Numbered from the stretch's first letter, positions 26,748 through 35,738 are shown. The stretch is DNA of 64,000 bases from Clostridium sp. CF012 (GCF_018861755.1 NZ_JAHLEF010000007.1:1-64000), one strand, 5' to 3'. Notes: generated by a model not told the origin, from the sequence alone. Numbers and translations: made by a program.

Positions 26748-28637
26748 TTATCTACATAATATATATGTAGATATGGAAGGTACACCCACCTCATTAATAC
26801 AAGTTTTTGTTCCTTTACTTACACCTGTTTTATCCACTTCATACTCATTAGCTAAAACCCTCCACTCATTAGAATCCGGTAAAACCACTTTTATTTTTTC
26901 ACTATTAGAATTATGAATTATAATTAATTTACTATAATCATCTTTGAAAGCAGAAGTTAATTCGTAAGCCACCGAGTTAAAAGGAGTTTCTAGGAATATC
27001 AGGGATTTCCTTACTTGTTCAGTGTTGTCTAAGGTCATAACCTTTTGACTTTTTCTTAAAGAGATTAAACCCTTAACGTATTCATAAGTTTCCATGTATT
27101 CAGCTTTTCTACCCCACTGTATTTCATTAACAGAATCACCAGCGTTATAGCTATTATGATTTCCTTGTTTAGTCCTTAGTATTTCAGTTCCACCTTGAAT
27201 AAAAGGCACTCCTTGGCTAGTAAGGATAATAGATAGTGCCAATCTACTCATTTTTTCTCTTTCTAACGGTGCGCTAGTAGGATTACTTTTTTCAAATTTA
27301 TCATATAAGCATAAATTGTCATGTGAACTTACATAGTTTATTGCTTCTCCAGGCTCCTGCGTAAAATTACATATTTCATTGTTATATTTAATTCCACCAA
27401 CAACCCCCTTCTTTATCTCTGCCTCTAGTCCACCTCTACCATTTACAAAACCTGCCCAACTGCCATCATTATCTCCCCTTATTGCATTTCTCATATCATC
27501 ATTAAATAATGATACTTGCATACCCTTTTGACTGCCTTTCCTCATTTGTTTGGAAGGCTCTAATGCTGATTGTCCACCTGTCCATGGTTCACCGTAGATA
27601 ATAATGTTTGGGTTAATAATTTTTGCTTGTCTGGTTACTTCTTTCATTGTATCGATATCATGTAGAGCCATTAAATCAAATCTAAACCCATCTATTTTGT
27701 ACTCCTGAGCCCAAAACACAATACTATCTAGTATAAATTTACGTGTCATTGGTTTTTCAGAAGCTATTTCATTCCCACAACCTGAACCATTAGTATAGTT
27801 GCCGTTCTCATCCCTTCTATAATAATATCCTGGAACCAAGATGTCCATTGGTGAATTTTCAATAGTAACAGAGTGATTATAGACAACATCCATAATTACA
27901 TTGATACCATTTTCATGTAGTGTTTGAATCAGAGTCTTAAACTCTCTTATTCTTACAGTGCCATCTTTTGAATCTGTTGCATAAGAACCCTCAGGAACAT
28001 TGTATAGATAAGGATCATATCCCCAATTATATCCACCCACAGTTTCATCCACACTTGCGAAATCATAAACAGGCAATAAGTGAACATGAGTTATTCCTAA
28101 ATCTTTAAGATGATCCAGGCCCGTAACAACCCCTTTAGATGTTTTGGTCCCTTTCTCAGCAAAAGCCAAATATTTCCCTTTATGTTCAATCCCTGAGTCC
28201 ATTGATACTGAAAAATCTCTAATATGAAGTTCATAAATTACTGCCTCAGTTCTATTAATTGGTAAAGGTCTTTGGTGGGTTTCCCAATTTTCGGGATTAA
28301 TTGAATTGAAATCAACTATCATACCCTTCTCTCCATTAGCACTGGCACCTTTAGTATAGATATCCGGTGTTTCTTTTTCAACGCCATCATTTGTTACTAA
28401 ATAATTATAATATTTATTTTTAAAATCACCCTGAAGTTTAAGCTCCCAAACGCCATTTTGACCTTTTGCCATGGCGTGTTTTTGTTTTAGGTCATCACTA
28501 AAAGTTTCATACACAACTACTGAAATTTCTTCTACAGTTGGTGCCCAAACTTTAAATGTTGTATAATGAGTAGTATAAACTGCACCTAAATCATTTCTAT
28601 CATAGGTGAATTCGTTATTTTCTAATACTTCATCCAT
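26748..28637 (-). CDS. pulA: Intracellular type I pullulanase
   Basis: This 629-aa protein has no signal peptide. An N-terminal CBM48-like domain (about 15-110) precedes a GH13 catalytic domain. Family hallmarks include YNWGYDP (203-209), DVVYNH (250-255), the nucleophile Asp321 in GFRFDLM, the acid Glu350 in YGEPW and the SSHDN motif (His439-Asp440). It cleaves alpha-1,6 branches in imported or stored glucan. Upstream is the LacI regulator; downstream the phosphoesterase. The secreted paralogue lies at 51.6-54.3 kb. Confidence 0.94.
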   Translation of the reverse strand: MDEVLENNEFTYDRNDLGAVYTTHYTTFKVWAPTVEEISVVVYETFSDDLKQKHAMAKGQNGVWELKLQGDFKNKYYNYLVTNDGVEKETPDIYTKGASANGEKGMIVDFNSINPENWETHQRPLPINRTEAVIYELHIRDFSVSMDSGIEHKGKYLAFAEKGTKTSKGVVTGLDHLKDLGITHVHLLPVYDFASVDETVGGYNWGYDPYLYNVPEGSYATDSKDGTVRIREFKTLIQTLHENGINVIMDVVYNHSVTIENSPMDILVPGYYYRRDENGNYTNGSGCGNEIASEKPMTRKFILDSIVFWAQEYKIDGFRFDLMALHDIDTMKEVTRQAKIINPNIIIYGEPWTGGQSALEPSKQMRKGSQKGMQVSLFNDDMRNAIRGDNDGSWAGFVNGRGGLEAEIKKGVVGGIKYNNEICNFTQEPGEAINYVSSHDNLCLYDKFEKSNPTSAPLEREKMSRLALSIILTSQGVPFIQGGTEILRTKQGNHNSYNAGDSVNEIQWGRKAEYMETYEYVKGLISLRKSQKVMTLDNTEQVRKSLIFLETPFNSVAYELTSAFKDDYSKLIIIHNSNSEKIKVVLPDSNEWRVLANEYEVDKTGVSKGTKTCINEVGVPSISTYILCR

Positions 28638-28715
28638 TATCTAATCTCTCTCCTTAACAATAGTAAAAAGTATAGCAATAGCTATAGCTATTTTCTTTAT
28701 AATATGTATGCATAT

Positions 28716-28743
28716 CAAAAAAAAACCCTAGAAATCTAGAGTT
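28716..28743 (-). terminator. Terminator of the LacI regulator
   Basis: On the minus strand an 8-bp stem (28736-28743 with 28724-28731, one G-U pair) with an ATTT loop is followed by eight Ts. It separates the LacI gene from pulA. Confidence 0.75.
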
Positions 28744-29740
28744 ATTTAGTTGAATTTCTTTCAACTAATTTTGTATCAATAATATAATTAGTTATATACT
28801 CTTTCTCATTTTCCAATTTGTTTATTAATAGCTTAACTGCAAAATAACCTAATTCTTCGGAATTAATATCCACTGAAGATAGTGTAGGATTCCTGTAGGC
28901 AGTTAATGGCGTGTTATTAAACCCAACAATTGAAATATGATTTTGCGACATTTCACCTATAGCTTTTGATGCACCAAATGCAATTAAATCGTCAGTGGTT
29001 ACAACTGCTGTAGGGCTGGATTTTTCCAAAATTCGTTTCATAGCATCATACCCACTATCTTCTGTAAACTCTGCTACTTGTATCATATTTTCATCTATTT
29101 TTACGCCAATATTTTCCATAGCCTTTTTATATCCTTCTAACCTATTAATAGTTACATTTAGCGTAGACGGACCGCCTATAAATGCAATTTTTCTCTCGCC
29201 CTTTTGTATAAGATAATTAACAACACTATACATGGCGTGGAAATTATCATTATCAACCCATAAAATTCCTTCTGTATCTTCTGGTTTTCCTATTACTACA
29301 AAAGGATAATCTGCTTCTTTTAAATAAGCAATGCATTTGTCGTTTTTTCTTACTACTGGTAAAATAATGCCATCGACTCTTCTACTATTCATTAAACTTG
29401 CTATATACTCTACTTCTTGATCTTCATCATTACTGTAAGTATACATAATATAATATCCTTTTTTTTGCGCATAATGGCTTATGCCTCTCATAATTTGAAT
29501 GAAAAATGGATTAACAAACAAATCCTCATCTGTATTAGGTAAAATAAGTCCTATAGTCTTTGTTGTTTTACTAACTAGGCTCCTAGCTATAGCATTAGGA
29601 TGATAATTCATTTCTTTCATTGCTTTATAAACCTTTTGTTTTGTTGCATCACTAATCTTAGGATTATCTGCAATTACTCTTGAAACTGTTGAAGGTGATA
29701 CATTTGCAAGCTTTGCTACTTCTCTTATAGTTACCGACAT
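28742..29740 (-). CDS. LacI-family regulator of alpha-glucan/maltose use
   Basis: Started at MSVTIREVAKLANVS (29740), with AGGAAG upstream, the protein is 332 aa; the longer frame lacks a site. It shows a LacI-type HTH (VSPSTVSRVIADNPKISD), the hinge ARSLVSKTTKTIGLILPN and a sugar-binding domain. It sits between pulA and the divergent pgmB-mapA genes, with palindromes in the spacer, so a MalR-like role is inferred. A CcpA role is not supported by position. Confidence 0.82.
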   Translation of the reverse strand: MSVTIREVAKLANVSPSTVSRVIADNPKISDATKQKVYKAMKEMNYHPNAIARSLVSKTTKTIGLILPNTDEDLFVNPFFIQIMRGISHYAQKKGYYIMYTYSNDEDQEVEYIASLMNSRRVDGIILPVVRKNDKCIAYLKEADYPFVVIGKPEDTEGILWVDNDNFHAMYSVVNYLIQKGERKIAFIGGPSTLNVTINRLEGYKKAMENIGVKIDENMIQVAEFTEDSGYDAMKRILEKSSPTAVVTTDDLIAFGASKAIGEMSQNHISIVGFNNTPLTAYRNPTLSSVDINSEELGYFAVKLLINKLENEKEYITNYIIDTKLVERNSTK

Positions 29741-29910
29741 GAAAACTTCACTTCCTAATTTATAAAAATATTCTATGTTAATTATATTATTAAATGTAAT
29801 ATTGTGCAAGGCTAGCTTGAATAAGTGATAGACATTATCTAAAATACATTAATAGGCTAGTTTCTTATAGCTGAAATACAATTATAGATAAGTGTTATGC
29901 CACTTAGTTA

Positions 29911-29924
29911 TGCAACCGGTTGCA
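29911..29924. promoter_or_regulatory. LacI-family operator palindrome
   Basis: TGCAACCGGTTGCA is a perfect 14-bp palindrome with the central CG of LacI-family sites; it also matches 12 of 14 positions of the cre consensus. It lies 170 bases before the LacI gene start. Confidence 0.6.
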
Positions 29925-30108
29925 ATTTGCTTAACATGATTATAATCTTTCAGTTTAACTTCTGTCAATACCATGTTATTTTACTTTTGTGACTTCTTCT
30001 ACTTTACCTATATTTACTTTGTTACACCATTGAATTTGTTGAATGTATACTGTTTAAATATTCTAACCATAATGTTTACACTAATAAAAAATAATACAAA
30101 TTATTTTG

Positions 30109-30122
30109 TGCAAACGCATTCA
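30109..30122 (+). promoter_or_regulatory. cre/LacI-like site upstream of pgmB
   Basis: TGCAAACGCATTCA matches 12 of 14 positions of the CcpA cre consensus TGWAANCGNTNWCA and lies 108 bases before pgmB, near the presumed promoter. Confidence 0.45.
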
Positions 30123-30230
30123 CAAATGCATGATTTTATATTATTATATAACTATGGGGTTAACATATTATAAGTAAACACATTCATTAATATTAATATA
30201 GTAATTTTCACAGACATAAGGGAGGAAGCT

Positions 30231-30878
30231 ATGCACAATATTAAAGCAATTATATTTGATCTAGATGGAGTATTAGTTAATACCGCCAAATATCATTACT
30301 TAGCATGGAAGAGACTTGCGCAGGAACTAAGCATTGAGTTTTCACTGCAAGACAATGAGAGATTAAAAGGTGTAAGCAGAATGCAGTCACTGGATATCAT
30401 ATTAGAGATAGGAAATACTACTTTAGACTATGATACAAAAATTGAACTAGCCCAAAAGAAGAATATTTGGTACGTAGAGTATATTTCTGAATTAACTCCA
30501 AAGGATATTCTACCTGGGGTTATTGACTTTTTAGAAAGCCTTAAAGTAGATAGCATAAAAATTGCATTAGGTTCTGCAAGTAAGAATTCTATGCTTATTC
30601 TTGATAAGTTAAATTTAACGAATTATTTTGATGCGATAATTGATGGTACAAAAGTATCCAAAGCAAAGCCTGACCCTGAAGTTTTTTTAAAAGGTGCCGA
30701 GGCTCTTAATGTATTGCCTAGTGAATGTATTGTCTTTGAAGATGCGCAGGCCGGAGTGGAAGCTGCCATTAATGCAGGTATGTATTGCATTGGAATAGGC
30801 TCTAAAAATATATTAAAGAAAGCTCATTTAGTCCTATCAGGATTTTCTGATATGACTTTTGATAAATTAAAACTATAA
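30231..30878 (+). CDS. pgmB: Beta-phosphoglucomutase
   Basis: A 215-aa HAD-fold mutase that turns beta-glucose 1-phosphate into glucose 6-phosphate. Motif 1 FDLDGVLVNTAKYH holds nucleophile Asp10 and Asp12; the cap has the RMQSLD segment conserved in this enzyme; motif 2 is LGSASKNS, motif 3 KAKPDPEVFL and motif 4 IVFEDAQAGVEAA. It is followed by a GH65 phosphorylase whose product is its substrate, and probably shares a transcript with it. Confidence 0.94.
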   Translation: MHNIKAIIFDLDGVLVNTAKYHYLAWKRLAQELSIEFSLQDNERLKGVSRMQSLDIILEIGNTTLDYDTKIELAQKKNIWYVEYISELTPKDILPGVIDFLESLKVDSIKIALGSASKNSMLILDKLNLTNYFDAIIDGTKVSKAKPDPEVFLKGAEALNVLPSECIVFEDAQAGVEAAINAGMYCIGIGSKNILKKAHLVLSGFSDMTFDKLKL

Positions 30879-30883
30879 TGGGC

Positions 30884-30973
30884 TAAACAATTGATAATTG
30901 TTTAGTGCCACAGAGAAATACTAAGAGGATAAACAATTGATAATTGTTTAGTGCCAAGAGAATAACTAGGAGG
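30884..30973 (+). repeat. 46-bp imperfect tandem repeat in the pgmB-mapA spacer
   Basis: Two copies start at 30884 and 30930. Each contains the 21-base near-palindrome with 9-bp arms TAAACAATT/AATTGTTTA, then GTGCCA, then an AGAGAA..CTA stretch ending in AAGAGG (first) or AGGAGG (second). The second copy provides the mapA ribosome site. It could shape translation or mRNA processing of mapA. Confidence 0.85.
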
Positions 30974-30980
30974 CCTTTTG

Positions 30981-33290
30981 ATGAAACACTATTATAAATT
31001 AGACGAATGGAATATTATTGAGCAAGGCTTTAATGCAGATAATAATGAAATATCTGAAAGCATATTCAGCTTAGGCAATGGATATATGGGACAAAGATCA
31101 AATTTTGAAGAGGAATACAGTGGTGCATCTCTTCAAGGAAATTATATAGCTGGGGTTTATTTTCCTGATAAAACTAGGGTTGGTTGGTGGAAAAACGGCT
31201 ATCCAGAATATTTTGCTAAGGTTTTAAATTCAACAAATTGGATTGGTATAAACATTAAAATTAATGATATTTCACTAGATCTTGCTAAGTGCAGCGTAAA
31301 AGAATTTGAGAGAGTTTTAAATATGAAGCAAGGATATTTACAAAGAAGTTTTGTGGCTGTGCTTTCAAACGGTAATGAGATTAGAGTAAAGGCTAAAAGA
31401 TTTATAAGTATGTCACGGGGAGAAATAGGTGCAATAAAGTATTCTATAGTGCCATTAAATTTTAAAGGCAAACTAGAGATTACACCTTATCTTGATGGCG
31501 ATGTTGTGAATTCTGATTCCAACTATGATGAGAAGTTTTGGGATGAGATTTCTAGTGAAGTTAAACCTTATGAAGGATATATTCTACTCAAAACCAAGAA
31601 ATTAGATTTTCACATCTGTACGTATATGACTTATGAATTAACTAAAAACGATGAAATAATTAAACCTATTATCGAATTTAAGCAAAGCGAAAAATATATT
31701 TCTAATACTGTATTAGTCAATTGCAATGAAAATGATGAAGTTGTAATATATAAATATGTTGCAAATACCTCCTCAAGATATTATGAAAAAGAAGATTTAA
31801 TTGAGATAACTAAAGAACTTTCTAACAAAGCTAAAGTGGACGGCTTTGAAACATTACTAAAAGAACAAGCTGATGCTTGGGAAGAAAAGTGGCAGGAGAG
31901 CGATATAGTTATTGAAGGTGATGTGTCAGCACAACAAGGTATTAGATTCAATATATTCCAATTAAACCAAACCTATACTGGAGAAGATTATAGGCTAAAT
32001 ATAGGACCAAAAGGTTTCACTGGTGAAAAATATGGCGGGAGCACTTACTGGGATACCGAAGCTTATTGCATCCCCTTCTACTTAAGTACTTCGCAGGAAA
32101 GAGTATCAAGGAACCTTTTATTATATAGATACAAACAGTTAGACAAAGCAATAGAAAATGCTGAGAAATTAGGTTTTACAAATGGAGCAGCCCTTTATCC
32201 AATGGTAACAATGAATGGTGAGGAATGCCATAATGAGTGGGAAATAACCTTTGAGGAAATACACAGAAATGGAGCCATAGCTTATGCTAATTATAATTAT
32301 GTGAATTATACTGGAGATAAGTCTTGTTTTGGCGAATTTAGTCTTGAGGTGCTTACTGCTATATCAAGATTTTGGGCTCAAAGAGCTACTTTCTCACAAA
32401 ATAAAAGTAAGTATGTGATTTTAGGTGTTACTGGGCCTAATGAATACGAAAACAATGTAAATAATAATTGGTATACTAATAAAATTGCCTGTTGGACGCT
32501 GCAGTACACACTTGAGGTTATAAAATACCTAAGTGAAAATGAACCTGAAAGATTGAGCGTAATTAAAGAAAAGCTTAATTTTGTAGACCAAGAAATGATC
32601 ACTTGGAAGAATATCATAGAAAATATGTACTATCCTTGTAATGCAGAACTTGGAATTTTCCTTCAACAAGATGACTATATGGACAAAGAGCAGATATTGG
32701 TTAGTGAATTAGATAAGAAACATCTACCAATAAATCAAAACTGGTCATGGGATAGAATACTACGCTCTTGCTTTATAAAACAAGCGGATGTACTTCAAGG
32801 GATTTACTTATTTGAACAGGAATATGATATTGATACAATTAAAAGAAATTTTGATTTCTATGAACCTAGAACTGTACATGAGTCTTCCTTGTCCCCTTGC
32901 ATCCATACTATACTAGCTGCAAAAATCGGAAATTATGATAAAGCTTATGAAATGTATTTAAGGACCTCTAGACTTGATCTTGACAATTATAACAACGACA
33001 CAGAAGACGGTTGTCACTCTACTAGTATGGCAGGAACATGGATGGCAGTAGTTCATGGTTTTGGTGGTTTGCGTGTTATAGATAATAAATTAATTTTAAA
33101 TCCATTTATCCCTAAACACTGGCTATCATGCTCTTTTAAAATAACCTTCAGAAGTGCACTTTTAAACATTAAATTTAATGATAGCATTCTTCAAATACAA
33201 AATGAGAGTGACATAGAAGTGAACTTATCAGTTTATAACAGTGATTATAGTTTAACTGGAAATGCTTTATTAGAAATTCCAATACAATAA
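30981..33290 (+). CDS. mapA: Maltose phosphorylase (GH65)
   Basis: The ATG at 30981 lies seven bases past AGGAGG; the TTG three bases earlier is too close. The 769-aa protein is a GH65 inverting phosphorylase. The catalytic Glu488 is in GVTGPNEYENN, followed by NNNWYTNK, and the substrate-contact segment EWEITFEEIHRNG is typical of maltose rather than kojibiose or trehalose phosphorylases. It splits maltose with phosphate to glucose and beta-glucose 1-phosphate, which PgmB converts. It acts in the cytoplasm. Confidence 0.88.
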   Translation: MKHYYKLDEWNIIEQGFNADNNEISESIFSLGNGYMGQRSNFEEEYSGASLQGNYIAGVYFPDKTRVGWWKNGYPEYFAKVLNSTNWIGINIKINDISLDLAKCSVKEFERVLNMKQGYLQRSFVAVLSNGNEIRVKAKRFISMSRGEIGAIKYSIVPLNFKGKLEITPYLDGDVVNSDSNYDEKFWDEISSEVKPYEGYILLKTKKLDFHICTYMTYELTKNDEIIKPIIEFKQSEKYISNTVLVNCNENDEVVIYKYVANTSSRYYEKEDLIEITKELSNKAKVDGFETLLKEQADAWEEKWQESDIVIEGDVSAQQGIRFNIFQLNQTYTGEDYRLNIGPKGFTGEKYGGSTYWDTEAYCIPFYLSTSQERVSRNLLLYRYKQLDKAIENAEKLGFTNGAALYPMVTMNGEECHNEWEITFEEIHRNGAIAYANYNYVNYTGDKSCFGEFSLEVLTAISRFWAQRATFSQNKSKYVILGVTGPNEYENNVNNNWYTNKIACWTLQYTLEVIKYLSENEPERLSVIKEKLNFVDQEMITWKNIIENMYYPCNAELGIFLQQDDYMDKEQILVSELDKKHLPINQNWSWDRILRSCFIKQADVLQGIYLFEQEYDIDTIKRNFDFYEPRTVHESSLSPCIHTILAAKIGNYDKAYEMYLRTSRLDLDNYNNDTEDGCHSTSMAGTWMAVVHGFGGLRVIDNKLILNPFIPKHWLSCSFKITFRSALLNIKFNDSILQIQNESDIEVNLSVYNSDYSLTGNALLEIPIQ

Positions 33291-33319
33291 ACCAAGGACA
33301 TTTAAAATTAACCAAATGT

Positions 33320-33344
33320 CTCAGCACTTATTTTCAGTGCTGAG
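33320..33344 (+). terminator. Terminator of mapA
   Basis: A 9-bp stem (33320-33328 with 33336-33344), 7-nt loop, tail CTTATTTCTGTTT. Confidence 0.65.
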
Positions 33345-33448
33345 GCTTATTTCTGTTTACTCATGTCACTTATTTTGTTAAGATTAAATAGGTTAAATTA
33401 TAATTAATTTAATGGAACAAAAGAAAAATTGAAAAACGGAGGATAGTT

Positions 33449-33922
33449 ATGAATTTTAATAATAAAAAAATTAAAGCAATAGCAGATAGAATTATGAATA
33501 GAGCAGTTAAAAGCGGCTTTAAGAAGGATGATATAGAAGATTTTTATATAGAATCATTATTAAAACAAACCACCTCACCTAGAACTCGCGATTTTATTGA
33601 ACTGTCCTATTATAAGGGAATATTTAAAGGGTTTCAGTATTCTGAGACATTAATTAATTCAAATATAGTGCAAATCAATAATAACACTTATGCTGATGAA
33701 CTTCAAAAGCAAAATGCTAGTCTAATTAAAAGGCTAGAAGATCTCAACGATGTGGTTTTTAAAATCAAAGAACCTCCGCAAAATACAGGCAAAATAATTC
33801 AAGATGGGAGAAGCTTTGTTTCTTATAGGAACAAATTTATAAATAACATTAAGGAAGCAATAAAAATGGCATCAGATAATAAGAATTATTTAGATAATAA
33901 GAATTATTTAGATAAAAAATAA
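33449..33922 (+). CDS. Hypothetical helical protein, 157 aa
   Basis: A soluble, largely helical protein rich in Lys, Asn and Ile. About residues 80-102 (DELQKQNASLIKRLEDLND) look like a short coiled coil. The last 15 residues contain a perfect 18-base tandem duplication (33875-33892 and 33893-33910) giving DNKNYL twice. The ATG follows ACGGAGG. I do not recognise the family. It may share a promoter with the kinase-like gene 84 bases downstream. Confidence 0.65.
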   Translation: MNFNNKKIKAIADRIMNRAVKSGFKKDDIEDFYIESLLKQTTSPRTRDFIELSYYKGIFKGFQYSETLINSNIVQINNNTYADELQKQNASLIKRLEDLNDVVFKIKEPPQNTGKIIQDGRSFVSYRNKFINNIKEAIKMASDNKNYLDNKNYLDKK

Positions 33923-34006
33923 TTATTTTATTTTGTTCATATCTAAGAAATACTTATAAACTTTCATCATATAATATAGTAATATAATTATAAAGAAGAT
34001 GATATT

Positions 34007-34594
34007 ATGGATAGAAATGGTAATTATTATATTCAATTAAATAGCAAAGTAGAAAAAATGCTTAGAACATCAGAGTTTTTAGGGTCTGGTCATAATGGAA
34101 TAGTATATTCCCTTCCCAACCAAAGAATAATCAAAATTTTCAAAGATAAAAGAATTTGTGGTAAGGAATATAATATTTTCGCAAAAACTAAAAGGAGCAA
34201 ATATTTTCCTAATGTTTACGAACATGGTGATTACTACATTGTGCGAGATTATGCAAGTGGCGAGCGGCTAGACAAATATATAAAGAAACATGGCATTAAT
34301 AAAGAAATCTCACATAACCTAATAGAACTTATTGAAGAATTCAAGAGGCTAAATTTTAAGAGACTAGATATTAGGTGTAAAGACTTATACTTAAAAGAAG
34401 ATCTTTCGATTACAGTAATCGATCCTAAAAATAATTATTCAAAGAGGGTAATTTACCCCAGGCATCTAATGAAAGGCCTAAACAATTTAGGTGTACTAGA
34501 TGAATTTTTATTAGTAGTTAGAGCTGAAAGCTCTGAAATTTATGAATTATGGAATTTTAACTTCAAACAGTATTTAGAGAAAACCATAAAATGA
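34007..34594 (+). CDS. Protein-kinase-like protein with atypical active site
   Basis: This 195-aa protein keeps kinase-fold landmarks: a Gly-rich loop LGSGHNGIVY (25-34), Lys43 in IIKIFKD, a helix-C candidate Glu54, a hinge-like YYIVRDYASGERLDKYI, a catalytic-loop analogue RLDIRCKDL (119-127) and a metal-site analogue VIDPKN (Asp139) in place of DFG. The C lobe is short. Small kinases or pseudokinases of this kind occur in clostridia; substrate and activity are unknown. Confidence 0.7.
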   Translation: MDRNGNYYIQLNSKVEKMLRTSEFLGSGHNGIVYSLPNQRIIKIFKDKRICGKEYNIFAKTKRSKYFPNVYEHGDYYIVRDYASGERLDKYIKKHGINKEISHNLIELIEEFKRLNFKRLDIRCKDLYLKEDLSITVIDPKNNYSKRVIYPRHLMKGLNNLGVLDEFLLVVRAESSEIYELWNFNFKQYLEKTIK

Positions 34595-34616
34595 ATCATA
34601 ATCATTTAAAACAGTA

Positions 34617-34652
34617 TAAGAGGCTGCAATTCACAAAAATTGAAGCCTCTTA
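34617..34652. terminator. Shared terminator of convergent genes
   Basis: A 9-bp stem (34617-34625 with 34644-34652), extended inside by AATT/AATT, lies between the converging kinase-like and PIN genes. Tails are only weakly T-rich. Confidence 0.55.
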
Positions 34653-34663
34653 CCATTGGGTTA

Positions 34664-35143
34664 TTATAACACCTTTAACTCTCTTAGCTCATCTAAAAAT
34701 TGTTGAAAGTTTAACACCCTTGAAGTATCTAATATGATTTTTGCACTTCGGAGCATTTTTTTATCTTCAGTAACAAGGGTATAGCCCTTATTCCTTTCGC
34801 AAATATCAATTAGGCTATAATCATTTATAGAGATTTTATCTCCATTAATAAAATATATACTTTCATTCTTCTCATATTTAATAAAATGACTCCCTATGAA
34901 ACCTTGAGTAAAAGTAGGACTATTATTAGTAATAATATGTCCTAATAGTTTTAGAAATTTATTTGAGAGTACAAAGTCTTCGTTGAATTTCGCATATTCT
35001 TTTACAGATAACTCTCCAGCTATATCCTCAGAAATTTTAAAATCAACTGATTCAATATTTTCTATAGTATCTAGTAATGTAGGATATTTATTCCACACTT
35101 GTATAACTATATTAGTATCCAATAAATATTCTTTACAAATCAT
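34664..35143 (-). CDS. PIN-domain protein
   Basis: A 159-aa protein with PIN-domain landmarks: Asp9 in LLDTNIVI, Glu44 after the first helices, Asp108/Asp113 in NDYSLIDIC and Asp127 in TLVTEDKKM. PIN domains are Mg-dependent RNases, often toxins of VapBC pairs. No antitoxin-like ORF precedes or follows it, so it could be a solitary RNase, a degenerate toxin or a protein of housekeeping RNA processing. It has a good ribosome site (AAAAGGAG). Confidence 0.75.
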   Translation of the reverse strand: MICKEYLLDTNIVIQVWNKYPTLLDTIENIESVDFKISEDIAGELSVKEYAKFNEDFVLSNKFLKLLGHIITNNSPTFTQGFIGSHFIKYEKNESIYFINGDKISINDYSLIDICERNKGYTLVTEDKKMLRSAKIILDTSRVLNFQQFLDELRELKVL

Positions 35144-35482
35144 TTTCTTATCTCCTTTTAGAAATAAATCTATATTAGATTTTCAATAAAAAGACATCTG
35201 CAATGTAAGCTTAACTTTATATTTTCTACTGGTTAAATTTAGAATACAATCAGCGTACACTTTAATCACCTACTACTATTAGTTTTATTAATATTATATT
35301 CACCAATAAATAAATGGTTAACTATTATTAATTTTCTTGCTTGTTTCACCTTGATAAATCTAGATAATGGCACTATAATTTAGATATTAGTATATGATTT
35401 CTTAAAAGTTAATTCGTTATGTGAAATTCATAAATTAATTTTATAATAATTAAATCAAAAATAAGAAGGAGGACATAGCTGC
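35144..35482. other. Intergenic region without a recognised gene
   Basis: About 340 bases of AT-rich spacer between divergent genes. It should hold the promoters of the PIN gene and the small gene at 35483. I see no ORF with a ribosome site and no RNA structure beyond the short hairpin 35477-35490. Confidence 0.5.
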
Positions 35483-35692
35483 TTGCAGCTAATAAATATA
35501 ATTATGGAATTACATGTATTTTTAAAAGGTAGTAAACAGGCTGTTATTTATAAAGGCGATAGAATTGATGTTTTAGATTTTGAGATGAATAAAGTTAAAT
35601 ATAAACAAATTAGATATTTTAGGAAGGGTTTCAGTAAAAGTGAACTAGTAGAAGAAGAGAGTATAAATAAAATAGTTAAAATGGAATTATAA
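35483..35692 (+). CDS. Hypothetical protein, 69 aa, with TTG start in a hairpin
   Basis: AAGGAGG (35466-35472) lies ten bases before a TTG and 31 before the first ATG (35504), so I favour the TTG. The TTG is in the loop of a small stem (AGCTG/CAGCT, 35477-35490). The protein is basic, with a beta-like start (MELHVFLKGSKQAVIYKGD in the ATG reading) and KYKQIRYFRKGFSKSEL in the middle. It looks like a small SH3-like fold, but I assign no function. Confidence 0.6.
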   Translation: MQLINIIMELHVFLKGSKQAVIYKGDRIDVLDFEMNKVKYKQIRYFRKGFSKSELVEEESINKIVKMEL

Positions 35693-35733
35693 TAAATACC
35701 TACATCCATATTATGGATGTAGGTATTTATTAT
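35689..35733. terminator. Bidirectional terminator
   Basis: A nearly perfect 20-bp inverted repeat centred at 35711 overlaps the stop codon of the 69-aa gene. It serves both that gene (T-rich tail to the right) and the convergent YgiQ gene. Confidence 0.85.
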
Positions 35734-35738
35734 AATTT

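Larger units (their letters stand above)
29741..30230. other. Divergent control region between the LacI gene and pgmB
   Basis: About 490 bases with no gene. It holds the palindromes described separately (29911-29924, 30109-30122) and AT-rich candidate -10 sites such as TATATTATTATATAA near 30131-30150. The pgmB ribosome site is GGGAGG. Confidence 0.6.

Noticed and set aside
34664-35482. Toxin-antitoxin module around the PIN gene
   Set aside because: No antitoxin-sized ORF with a ribosome site on either strand next to the PIN gene.
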